Assembly: GCF_029784155.1 (NCBI RefSeq)
Contig: NC_073692.1
Span: 274,331,413 to 274,395,412, forward strand
DNA from: Uranotaenia lowii
Taxonomy: Eukaryota > Arthropoda > Insecta > Diptera > Culicidae
Direction: 5' to 3'
Length of the DNA stretch: 64,000 bases
This document shows positions 36,228 through 45,319 of this stretch, one piece after another (the stretch's first letter is position 1; every line of letters begins with the position of its first letter). The translations under genes and the position numbers were made by a program. A model generated the notes under the pieces. That model saw only the letters and a program-made list of their open reading frames with translations. It made no database searches and was not told the origin of the DNA.

Positions 36228-36470
36228 TAGTTGAATCTATCATATTTATAATTAAATAAATTATATAATTATAGTTGATTCTACTATAATTATTGTTGAA
36301 TGTATGACATCAATCGTGCATTATAGTTGAATCCATTATATTTATAGTTGAATGCACCAAATTAATCATACAACTATAGTTGAATGTATTATATACATTG
36401 TTGAATGTACGAAATCAATAAGATTGTCTATTATATGTATTGTTGAAATTTTCATAATTATAGTTAGCCG
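36228..36470 (-). repeat. A+T-rich minisatellite, right arm continued
   Basis: Units such as gttgaatctatcatattta and ccattatatttatagttgaa are the reverse complement of the left arm (31300-32030). The arm ends a few bases before the Helitron-like element at 36488. Confidence 0.7.
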
Positions 36471-36487
36471 AGAAACAATCAGATATA

Positions 36488-38173
36488 TCTATATATATAA
36501 AAAGTAATTTCCGTTTGTTTGTTCGTTTGTATGTTTGTCTTCAATAGGCTCAGCTGCCTTAAGAGCTAGAAAGCTGAAATTTGGCATGGGTGCTCATTAG
36601 GACCAGGAATGATGAAAAATGTTTTTAGATTTTCGGATGACCCCTTTTGAAGGCGGTCGTCCGTACAACAACGGTTTTATTCCCCCGAACCGAAAGTCAT
36701 GGCACCCATTTTGTGAACCGACTTTCGTTTCCGTTCGTTTCGTTGGCGGGATTATTTTCACCAGCACCATGGGCGACGCTTGCTGAGCATGAAAAATTTG
36801 AAAGTGAATATTTTGGCGGGTGTTTTTTGTACTTTCTACTGTTCAAAGCACATGCTACCGGTACGAGATATTTGGATACAATTATAAGCCTACATTTTGA
36901 TTGAAAAATACAACTAGCCTATTAGGAATATATTGACTAGAAAAGTAGTGGCTTTCAAAGTGCTCTTTACCGCTGCTGGGGGGCTTTGAAGGTCAACCAT
37001 TTTTATATTTTTGGAATTCCTCCTAGAGAAAGAAAATTTTTTCAGATTCAGAGTTTATAAGTTCAAGGCTGCGATTTTAATGCTTCAATTGGAATTTTGA
37101 TGGGGGATTAGAAAATTGATAAGATAATAAAATTTGAAGATTTGAGTTTAATCCAATTCGATTTCACTGGCCAACTTCTAACTTTTGAGTTATAGAAATA
37201 GTGTTTTCGAAATGATTTGTTTTCGATAACTTCAAAAAGCTGTTAGTAGAACTTCCAACATTTAAGGTAAACTAAATTTAAAAAAAATTCACACATGCAG
37301 TTGAAAACATGCAAAAGGAGTTTTCAACATGCTCAACAAAATCATCCATATTGAAAAGTGGGATAATCTTCAACAGATATTTTCATTAGATAAGGGATGG
37401 AAAAGATAAAAAAGCAGTTTAATCTTTTGAAGATAAAACTATTAGGCCAAATCTATCCAAGCTTCCTAAGAAATGATGTTTGTCTAAATTAAGTTTTCAA
37501 TATCTTAGTCATCTTGCTGTTTTTATACATCGGATTGGGTTGAAAATTGGCACATAGGGGTTATTTGGGACAAACAATTGAATTCATTTATCCAAATTAA
37601 AGTCAGGGGTCGGCCTGAGGGGTCGTCCATATTAACTATTCACTGTTTTGGCGATATTGTCGTTATTATAAATCTGTTTAGAGAAAATTGGTACACAAGA
37701 GTTTTGAGGGACGGTCAATTGACTTCAGGTATTGAATTCAGCGTAAGGGGCTGGCAATAGAGTCGTCTATATTAACCTTACAATATTTTTGAAATATCGT
37801 TGTTATTATACATCGGATTGGGATGAAAACTTGCACACGGTAGTTTTCAGAGATGGACAATCGACTTCAGATATCAAAGATTGTATAAGAGGCCTCCAAA
37901 AGGAGTTTGACTTTTTGGCAATAATGGCGTTGTTATGCGACGGTCGACTCGAAATTTTTACACGGGGTTTTTTTTTGGCACGGGCAATCAATTCCAGATT
38001 TCAAATGAAGTAGCAGACGACAGAAGAGGTGTTCGTTCAATATTTTTGCAATTGTAACTTAACAATTAATTCGGAAATGCATCAGGAAAATATTTGGCTA
38101 TTGACTTTCATACAAACTGTTCATAACATATTCTAAGTTGAAAGCGAAACGGAGTTCGTATGGGAACAGCTAG
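36488..38173 (+). mobile_element. Helitron-like non-autonomous element, copy 2 (1686 bp)
   Basis: It starts TCTATATATATAAAAAG after an A and ends gtatgggaacagCTAG before a T, preceded by a short cgaa/ttcg hairpin near 38149-38162. These are Helitron terminal hallmarks. It shares its 5' part (ccttaagagctagaaagctg, gctcattaggaccagg) and its ~120-bp internal repeats with copy 1 at 24556-25960. The segment 36680-37480 is absent from copy 1 and may be captured or inserted DNA. No helicase is encoded. Confidence 0.75.
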
Positions 38174-41100
38174 TGATTAAATATAATTGGATTATTGTTG
38201 GAAATACTATACTTTTTTCTCCGTGCGAAGACAGGCCGATGCCCCTTCTGGCAGAACTTTCTTTCTGATAAATATGTTGTCATCTGGCTGAGATTTTTTT
38301 TTGGCTGGATTACAAGCTTCTCAAGAAACTTTTTAAATAATGTAAGTTTTCTTACACGTTTGCATTTTTTCTGCTTTTTGAAAACCCCTTTTTTTATTTT
38401 TCACCGATTTTTAGTATTCTAATTCATTTTTAAAATTCGAAGATCCAATTACAAATCTCGCTTGGTTTTTTTGTGTATCCGAAATTGCCAGTACATAACT
38501 GCAGGATTGATTTATCCGTTGAATAATTTGAGTTGAATTGCAGAAATTCAAGTTTCAATATTGATATTTTAACAAGCAAAACACACAGTGGTACTGTTCT
38601 ATTTTCGCTCACTGTAAAGTCACTCGAGTAAAACTAATGCGACTCCGAGCCACTTCATTCGCATAGCAGAATATATCCAATATAACTGCAACTTTCGTGC
38701 GATTTTTATCAATCTGTACAAGTTTGCGGTCGAATAAAAATTACAAAATCACAGCTATAAGAGAAAATAAATTGGAAATATGTTATAAGCATGGCTCTTT
38801 ACTTTAATTTTCAGTGTAATAGGAAAATTTGTCTGTATACTAGTGGATTTCTGTCGTTTTTTAAATATTTAAACACATTTTTTTGTACGCAATACTCCTC
38901 TCGAGAAGCACAGATTTCTGTCTGTTTTCTTAGTTAATTCATATTTTTTTTTATGACCGCTTCCTGAAAGATAGATTTTAGGTGAAAAAATCCATGGATT
39001 CTTTTAGGCCTAACAAATTGCACATATATTACTATCTATATAAATTAAATTCAAATTATAATTCAGCACGCCACCTTAACTTTGATAATTTTTTTTTGTA
39101 AAAATCAAACTTCTTTAGAGTTTCCAATTAAAAATTTCATTTTTTCTTGAGCTGTAATTTAGAACGAAAATGTTCCGTTCTCTTGTATTGCCCATCTCAA
39201 AATGTTTAAAATGTCATTAGAAATAAATATATCAGCGAATCTAGATAATTCTGGCCAGCTGAGCGTTCATATTGATTCTTGATAAATTTCCAATTCCCAT
39301 TTCCACTTTTCTGGACAAATTTGTGTGATTCGTTTGCAGTTTATAATTTGATTCATGGTCCTTTTCAGTCAGGTGTATTATCTGTTTTCCGTAGGCTAGC
39401 AAATCTTATACGAGTTCTGAGCCGAGGCCTTTGTTTCCTTAAACAATAGACAGTAATTAGCTTTCCGTAACATTATAGAGACCAAGGTCATCCGTAGGGC
39501 TCGAACGGTCCACAAATGTGGTCGTGGATTGCCGAACGAAAGCTTCACTGAGCTGCTATCGGGGACGCTCACAGTTTGCATACGACAGCCAGCGAGACGA
39601 CGACGGTGATGCCAAACTCTGCGCTGCACCAAAACGTTGCCTTTTGTTTGCTATCCAATTGCGAATTCTCCTTTGTCACCATCATCAGGCATCGAATTCG
39701 CTACAGGACAACCGCTATTTCAGTCCCCGGAAGTTCGTAGTATGGGACAGCTGAAAGACAACAAAGCACAACATGGGCAGGCAGCGACGTGTCATGTGAT
39801 GTGTGTCCCTTGTCATCAAAGGACGTTACGAATCAGATGACAAGAAACCAAAGTAGGTGATGGGATTTCTGAGTTACATACATCCATAGTATAGAGTTAG
39901 TTTGCAATGATGATAAACATGCTAAAATGCAATCGTTTGACTAGATTCAATAAAATTCAATAGTTCGTTCGATGATTCAATCGATTCAATTTAACTCAAT
40001 AGTATTCTTAAGGCCTCATTCTTGTTGGACTAGGTGGAGGGAATAAAAAAAGGGCAATGTGTCACTATCCCAATGGCATAAGCAAGGATAATCATCAAAT
40101 TCTCGGAATACACTCTATTTAACTTGTACCTGTTGTTATGCATATCTAGAATGGAACACAGAGTGGCAGTATTTGAAACAGTAAACTTTCGAACTATATG
40201 TTACATAACACATCCGTTTCTCCAGGAATAACATAAAGGTGCCCACAATACAATCAATGTGTAATTGAAAACAAGTAAAATGTGCCAGCCAGACAGCGTC
40301 CGAACGTTCCTTCGGCCTCAGAGCCGTTTTGCAGTTATTTTCATCCATGTTTGCATACGCTACCTGTCATACCATCTGGATAACAATTGCAATTACCGAT
40401 AGTGCTCCTAATTGATCAGCATTTATGCATAAGTAAGTGCATAGGTTCCCGCATTCAGTAGACAGTAGTAGAAGTAGACGTACTGCTCGGTGCATATGCT
40501 ACTGCCCCCGCTTTTTCCTTGATCCGAGAGATCCCGAGTCCAACTATTTCAGTTCACATGACATCCAGAGCTCACAACCCACACACGCTACCATAATCGG
40601 GCCGAAAAAAGTATGACCATTAGGGTGACTTGAATATGAAACTTTCATTTTAAACTTTTCAATCAAAATTATATACAAATTTAAATTCAACTTTGGGATA
40701 AGAACGCATGTATCGAGAATTTGGTGTATCAATTCTTTGAACACTGAGCGTGGCCTTGAGGATACCATTCGATCGTATCTCGGACACGGCATACGTAGCA
40801 CTTTTTCTGTGGGCTGGTGCTTGTTCGTTTTTTTTCTTTCAATTTTTGAATTACGCATATTGTAATAACAATTTGAAAATTGATAAAAAGTATAGTTGTA
40901 TTGTTTTGATCTTTCAGAACATCTCTGGTGAATATTAAATGAAAATTTTGACCTCCTACACACAAATTTGCACAATTAATTAAACTCGTTAGGAACTCAG
41001 TTAACTGCTTCCAAAATATTTAATTACTTTATTCGACAAAAATAAAAACCAAAAAAAGTTATGGGAGGCGTAAAAATTTATAAATTTGAAATTTTCATAC

Positions 41101-41276
41101 AAAGCTTGTACCGGTCTTATTGTGAATTGTGAAAAGTATTGAATTAACTCGGTCAATCTAAGTGAAAAATATGCATAAAACGTTTTAAAATTAGTTTTAC
41201 TTAGCTCGATCGTCTCGTTCACTATTCTTAGTGTACTGTTTATTTCAAACATCTCATTATTTCAAAGAGATTTGTT
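38174..41276. other. Mostly non-repetitive spacer, no supported gene
   Basis: The segment 39390-39850 is G+C-balanced with overlapping ORFs of up to 78 codons on both strands, and 40130-40600 is similar. No family is recognised. The 143-codon minus ORF at 40544-40975 has no motif I can identify. Confidence 0.4.
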
Positions 41277-41365
41277 ATTACGAGGTTCTTTCACTTTTTG
41301 ATGTATGTATGTACGCATGTACGTTCCCCAATCGGTAGCAGGCGGCGGCAACGCTATTCAAACCG

Positions 41366-41570
41366 TATGGAGCACATCTCTCAGATTTCCCCTTTTTTCC
41401 CCTCGTTTTGACAGATTTAAGCTTTTTTCCTCAGATTTAAGCTTTCGTCTCCTATGCTCTCAAGGCACAAAAAGCTTAAATCTGAGAAAAAAAAGCTTTA
41501 AAACGAGATTCACGACCACTTATTTAAAAGATGTTGGTCACATGATACATAGACAAATCGTGTAACGTTG
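41366..41570 (+). repeat. Partial copy of the 56.1-58.1 kb foldback repeat
   Basis: The run ggagcacatctctcagatt, then tcctcagatttaagc, then tctcctatgctctcaaggc, then aacgagattcacgac, then aagatgttggtcaca and acatagacaaatc follows the same order as the left arm of the foldback at 56086-58075. A 58-bp retroposed insert (41574-41631) interrupts its end. Downstream sequence resumes as in the paralogue (gttgccg). Confidence 0.75.
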
Positions 41571-41573
41571 CCG

Positions 41574-41631
41574 AGGGATGAATCATCCTTCGGGATGAAA
41601 ATCCCGAGAAAAAGAAAAAAAAAAAAAAAAA
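41574..41631 (+). mobile_element. 58-bp retroposed insert, copy 1 (AGGGATGAATCATCC type)
   Basis: A perfect 14-bp duplication gtgtaacgttgccg (41560-41573 and 41632-41645) brackets a 58-bp insert. It starts AGGGATGAATCATCC, continues ttcgggatgaaaatccc and ends in a long A run. The tail lies at the 3' end next to the duplication, as in LINE-type retroposition. GGGAT and ATCCC can pair as a hairpin. The reverse complement of about 57407-57430 shows the uninterrupted target (tcgttgccgggg context). Confidence 0.88.
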
Positions 41632-41809
41632 GTGTAACGTTGCCGCCATCTGATCGGTAGCAAGGTGTAGCCTATGGCTGTGTGGCTTGGCCTTAGAATT
41701 TCTTCTTAGGTTTCCACGGCCGATGATTCGTCGAGAGAAGGCATCTAACCTTCTTGACCTACAATGATTGGAAATCCACTCCGCTTGCAATAATCTCTTC
41801 AGATTAGCC

Positions 41810-41937
41810 GCAGATTTTTTTTTATCAAATATAGTTTTTTATACAATGAAACACATCTTGCCTGTCGGCAACTTCTTAGGGGATTCGAACCCAAAAGTTT
41901 TATTGCCTATACCAAGAATCGAATCCAGTACGCCTGA
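41810..41937 (-). mobile_element. SINE fragment (same family as 42250-42460)
   Basis: The reverse complement reads caggcgtactggattcgatt, a B-box-like motif, then ggtataggcaataaaacttt, then gccgacaggcaagatgtgtt and an A-rich end. The same order occurs in the fuller copy at 42250-42460. The A-box end is missing here. Confidence 0.65.
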
Positions 41938-41944
41938 GTTACGA

Positions 41945-42220
41945 GGTTCTTTCACTTACTGTATGTATGAAGGTATGTTAGTTATCCACCATGAGTACAC
42001 AGTATGTGCTCACATGCATTCTTAGATTATTAAGTTCGACAAAAGGGATGAATCATCCTAAATGGATGAAAATCCTTATAAATAAATAAAAAAAAAAGTT
42101 CGACAAATCTCCAATGCAACGCGTACAGCATACCCGGACCCCATGGTTTCGTATTAACTGTTATGGAGTGAACGTATTGCGTGTGTTGGTGTTGGTATAT
42201 TTTGAAAGGACAAGTCAGTC
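41945..42220 (+). repeat. Dispersed repeat, second copy of 9822-10010
   Basis: The series ttatccaccatgagta, acatgcattcttagatt, ttcgacaaa, catacccggac and ccatggtttcgta follows the reverse complement of 9822-10010. The 52-bp insert at 42044-42095 interrupts it with a duplicated target that is single in the other copy. Confidence 0.8.
42044..42095 (+). mobile_element. 52-bp retroposed insert, copy 2 (AGGGATGAATCATCC type)
   Basis: A perfect 12-bp duplication aagttcgacaaa (42032-42043 and 42096-42107) brackets a 52-bp insert starting AGGGATGAATCATCC, then taaatggatgaaaatcc, then ttataaataaata and an A run. The paralogous repeat at 9822-10010 carries the empty target, which independently confirms both boundaries. 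The start is the same base as in copy 1. Confidence 0.92.
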
Positions 42221-42249
42221 AGGTCAGGTGGGCTAGTTAACTTACATTT

Positions 42250-42460
42250 ATTCCGGCATCCACTTTTATACCTGGCGAGCTGGCAACTGATTGATCATTT
42301 TTAATATATAGTCAGTTATATGAGGAAACACATCTTTCCTGTCGGCCACTTATGGGTTTTGAACATAAAAGTTTCTTGCCGATACCGGGAATCGAACCCA
42401 GTACGCCTGGCATACCAAAACCAGACTCGCGCCAGCGTATCCGCTAGACCACATCGGCGC
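42250..42460 (-). mobile_element. tRNA-derived SINE
   Basis: The head (42378-42458, minus strand) resembles a tRNA. GCCGATG and TATCGGC can pair as an acceptor stem; TGGTCTAGCGG matches an A box; GGTTCGATTCC matches a B box flanked by a ctggg/cccgg T-stem. The body continues with a SINE-like tail (aagaaacttttatg, gccgacaggaaagatgtg, tggatgccggaataaatg). The extra body and a second partial copy at 41810-41937 argue for a SINE rather than a working tRNA gene. The tail end is not precisely defined. Confidence 0.8.
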
Positions 42461-42875
42461 TACGAGCAAGGTTTTTTTTAATCAAGAGGTTTTCCTACTT
42501 TGGCAGTAAGTAGGCGAGGGATGAGCGGGGCTCTCAACGAGTTTGTTTACAAACATAAGATTATTTGCTCAGTTTTTCTGTGGTTTGTTGGTAAACAAAC
42601 TCCACAAGTTCCGCAGTTGCATAGCCTACATAACAAAAATGGCTGTATCGGGAATTTGATATTCGGTAACTCCTCCTATATATAAACACCTTGGCTACAA
42701 GGTTCTTCCACTTATTGGTGACTTTAATAATCAATCAATTTTGAAAACCAAATCCTATCAAAGAATAAACAGAAGTCAGATTTATTCTAAAAAATGTTTA
42801 ACTAAGAGTATGATTGTTATGAATGTATGTCAAGACGAAAAACTAATTTTTTTTACTCAGTTTTAACTACAAATA

Positions 42876-43133
42876 GGGAAGAATGAGAATACTTGAACCT
42901 CTTTACTGTATTTATCATATGTTTTTGGAAAAAAAAGTGCAGATCACCGTCTTTTGCATTTTCTAACAGCGTGTAACTTCAAGTTTATATGCTGCCAAAG
43001 TTAGATCGATGCATGAATCCTTAAGAGAACTAAAAGCGTTTTCAAGGGACTACAAAAATGTGATATTTTAAAAGTTAAAGGATAATTGATTCATTTTTGA
43101 ATGAGACTTGATCCTTTTATCAGAGTACCCTAA
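42876..43133 (+). mobile_element. Left-end fragment of the 24296-26677 element family
   Basis: It starts gggaagaatgagaatacttg after a TA and runs parallel to 24296-24553 (tttttggaaaaa, caccgtctttt, gtgtaacttcaagttt, gagacttgatcctttta), ending near accctaag. The paralogue carries its Helitron-like insert at the equivalent of this end. Confidence 0.75.
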
Positions 43134-43159
43134 GCTTTGGCAAAATCAGGTCTTCGGCG

Positions 43160-44598
43160 GATGGTTGATGTTTCGGGTGCTTCGGAGGAGGTGGTTTTGG
43201 CGACGGTTAGTCGCTAGCGCAGTCAACCAGTTCTTTCTGCGGATTCCTGCCGAGAGTGCATATTCTCGAAGTCATCGCAAAATTAAGGCTTTGGGAGGGA
43301 ACGCGAAGAAAGCGGCAAGAGGTTGTTTATCTGGGGTTACCAGAAAACAACGTTCGAGAAAGCAATATGCTTTTAGTTCGCGTGCTGGAGTTATCAGCCA
43401 CCGGAATCAACGAATCATCGGTTCCGGTGCCAGTCAGCATAGGGCGTGAGACAAGAGCGACTACGAGAGTAACGATGGCGAAGATGATGAGGATGATCAA
43501 GACTCCGTCAATCCCGAATCGGCCTAGAGACGCAGTCAGCGAAAAAAAGAAGCTAATCAACGCTACGTGGCTAACGTAGCCGCTGATGATGAGGAAGAGC
43601 AACTTCGAATCGTCAGCAAGCTCAAGGGCCAAAGGGACTGCTTTTTCCGGAAGACCACCGCAGCCATGAAAGAGAACGAGATTCGGGCTGAACGAAGTGA
43701 GGTTATCACTAGACAGCCGTTCAACGATTTGATCGGTTGTTTACGAGGCCGAAAATCAGTGCTGCGGTTAGCGTACTAAGCAACTATCAAGCAGCCCTGG
43801 ATGAAAGCGAGAGAAAAATAGATAGCAGCCTTGGAGAAGTACGCGGCATGAGAGGCGGTTGGCTTACTCTAGGTCACAGGTTTCTTGACACAAACGTTCG
43901 CTGGACGAAGCTGAGCGATGGTGAGGTTATCACCGAACAACCGTTCAAAGAATTGAACGGTTGTCTACAATATCTGGCGACATCTTAGAGACCAGATATC
44001 TGTGCTGAGGTTAGCGCACTGAGCAAGTATCTGTAGATAGGCACTGGCAAGGCCTGAAGCCTATTCTGCGATACCTTCGAGGTACGACCGATACAGCGTT
44101 GGTATTCCGCAGAGCTCAGAGACGCGAAATCGGAACCACTCATCGGATATGCTGATGCAGATTTTGCCAACGACTCCGATGATCGAAGATCTGTATCAGG
44201 TTACGATTACAAGATCTTCGGGAATCTTATTTCGTGGTCAACGAAACATCAGCAGACGGTTAGTATGTCGTCGACCCCTTATGAGCCCTTTGCCATGCAG
44301 TGAAGGAAGGTTTGTGGTTAACAAACTTCCTTGGTGAATTGGGTGTGGTTAGCACTCCTTTCACGTTAATGGAAGATAACATCCCTTGCATCCAGTATCT
44401 GGAAGAGGTGCGGACTCATCAGTGGATGAAGCATCTGGATGTGAAGTATGCTGTCATCAGAGACATCATGAGAAGCGGTCAGCTATATATGCAGACATCT
44501 CTACTGAGGATCAGCCAGCTGATGCGTTCACGAACGCGTAACCAAGGGCAAGGCACGCGATGCTGTTCAGCATTCTCAACCTGCGAATTGAGGGGAGG
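43160..44598 (+). pseudogene. 3' part of a Ty1/copia polyprotein, decayed
   Basis: From about 43915 the plus strand encodes, with frameshifts, a copia-type end of reverse transcriptase (EVITEQPFKELNGCLQYLAT, then RPDI-like and SALSKY), then HWQGLKPILRYLRGTTD and the RNase H region (GYADADFA and SMSS-like blocks). It continues as VKEGLWLTNFLGELGVV, HLDVKYA and RDIMRSGQLYMQ, ending just before the LTR. A diverged second copy of the EVIT..PF..L.GCL motif occurs at about 43698-43790. The stretch 43160-43690 is coding-like but unassigned. Integrase and most of RT are absent. Confidence 0.75.
44585..44598 (+). promoter_or_regulatory. Polypurine tract of the copia element
   Basis: The purine run gaattgaggggagg lies immediately before TGTTGATAC, the presumed LTR start. 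This is the place where plus-strand priming occurs in LTR retrotransposons. Confidence 0.7.
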
Positions 44599-44975
44599 TG
44601 TTGATACTTACGGTTTCGGCAGAGGAAATCTGCCGCTCCGTCGGCGAAACCTAAACAGTTTGTTTTGGTTCCACATGCTTTGAGTCAATTCGCAATTGAA
44701 ACAATAGCGGTGCTGATTGATGATGACAGCTGGTAAACACGGTACAAATGTTTACATCATCACACTGTGAAGCCAAACAACTCAATTTAGGTTCGTGGTA
44801 ACTCACCAGTGTTGCCACATATTCTGAGTGGTTAGCTCAGAATATCACACGAAAATGAGAAAACTAATAAGTGATGATATCACTTCAGTGAATAATGTAA
44901 ATAGTAGCTATTGCTTATGTTATAAGTAGTTATTCAAGGACTTGACGAACAAAATGAATAAAGATTAACTCTATT
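44599..44975 (+). repeat. 3' LTR of the Ty1/copia element
   Basis: It starts TGTTGATACTTACGG directly after the polypurine tract and the end of the polyprotein. It contains a late aatgaataaagatta segment suitable for polyadenylation. The 3' limit is not certain because the following sequence is a mariner fragment and no 5' LTR is present for comparison. Confidence 0.65.
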
Positions 44976-45317
44976 CACCACTGAAACCTACGTTTTGAAC
45001 AGGTCCACTATAGCGCTTGGTATGAACCTGCCGATCGATAGTTCGCATCTCACGGAACCATTTGAGAACGCTACACAGGGTCAATTTGACCATTTTTACA
45101 GATTTCGGGCGTTTGACGTGGGTGTCCAAAATTAATTTTCGTCTCACGGCTTCCATCACGTGTAACTTTTTTGGAACAAAACGAACCGTAGTTAAATTTC
45201 AGCACTGATAGAGGAAACATTTCCGACCCAAGTACTGTGAAAATATTACAGATCCGACAACTAGGAGCGTTATGGTGTAATAAACAGTGCGTCCAGATTT
45301 TGGGTGATCCATGCTTT
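44976..45317 (-). pseudogene. 5' end of a mariner-type transposon with transposase N-terminus
   Basis: From the TA at 45318-45319 inward the minus strand starts aagcatggatcacccaaaat, matching the end of the copy at 61338. It leads to an ORF start at 45159 coding for MEAVRRKLILDTHVKRPKS, TLCSVLKWFREM and a GPVQNVGFSGE-like region. The protein is cut where the copia LTR begins, so only the DNA-binding N-terminus remains. Confidence 0.7.
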
Positions 45318-45319
45318 AT

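Noticed and set aside
42378..42458. A tRNA gene on the minus strand
   Set aside because: Acceptor and T-arm pairing are good, but a SINE body follows, a second partial copy lies 500 bp away, and the anticodon arm could not be folded with confidence.
43256..43632. Possible gag-like ORFs before the copia remnant
   Set aside because: The frames have no zinc knuckle or other gag motif and overlap ORFs on the other strand. They are included only as unassigned sequence within the copia pseudogene span.
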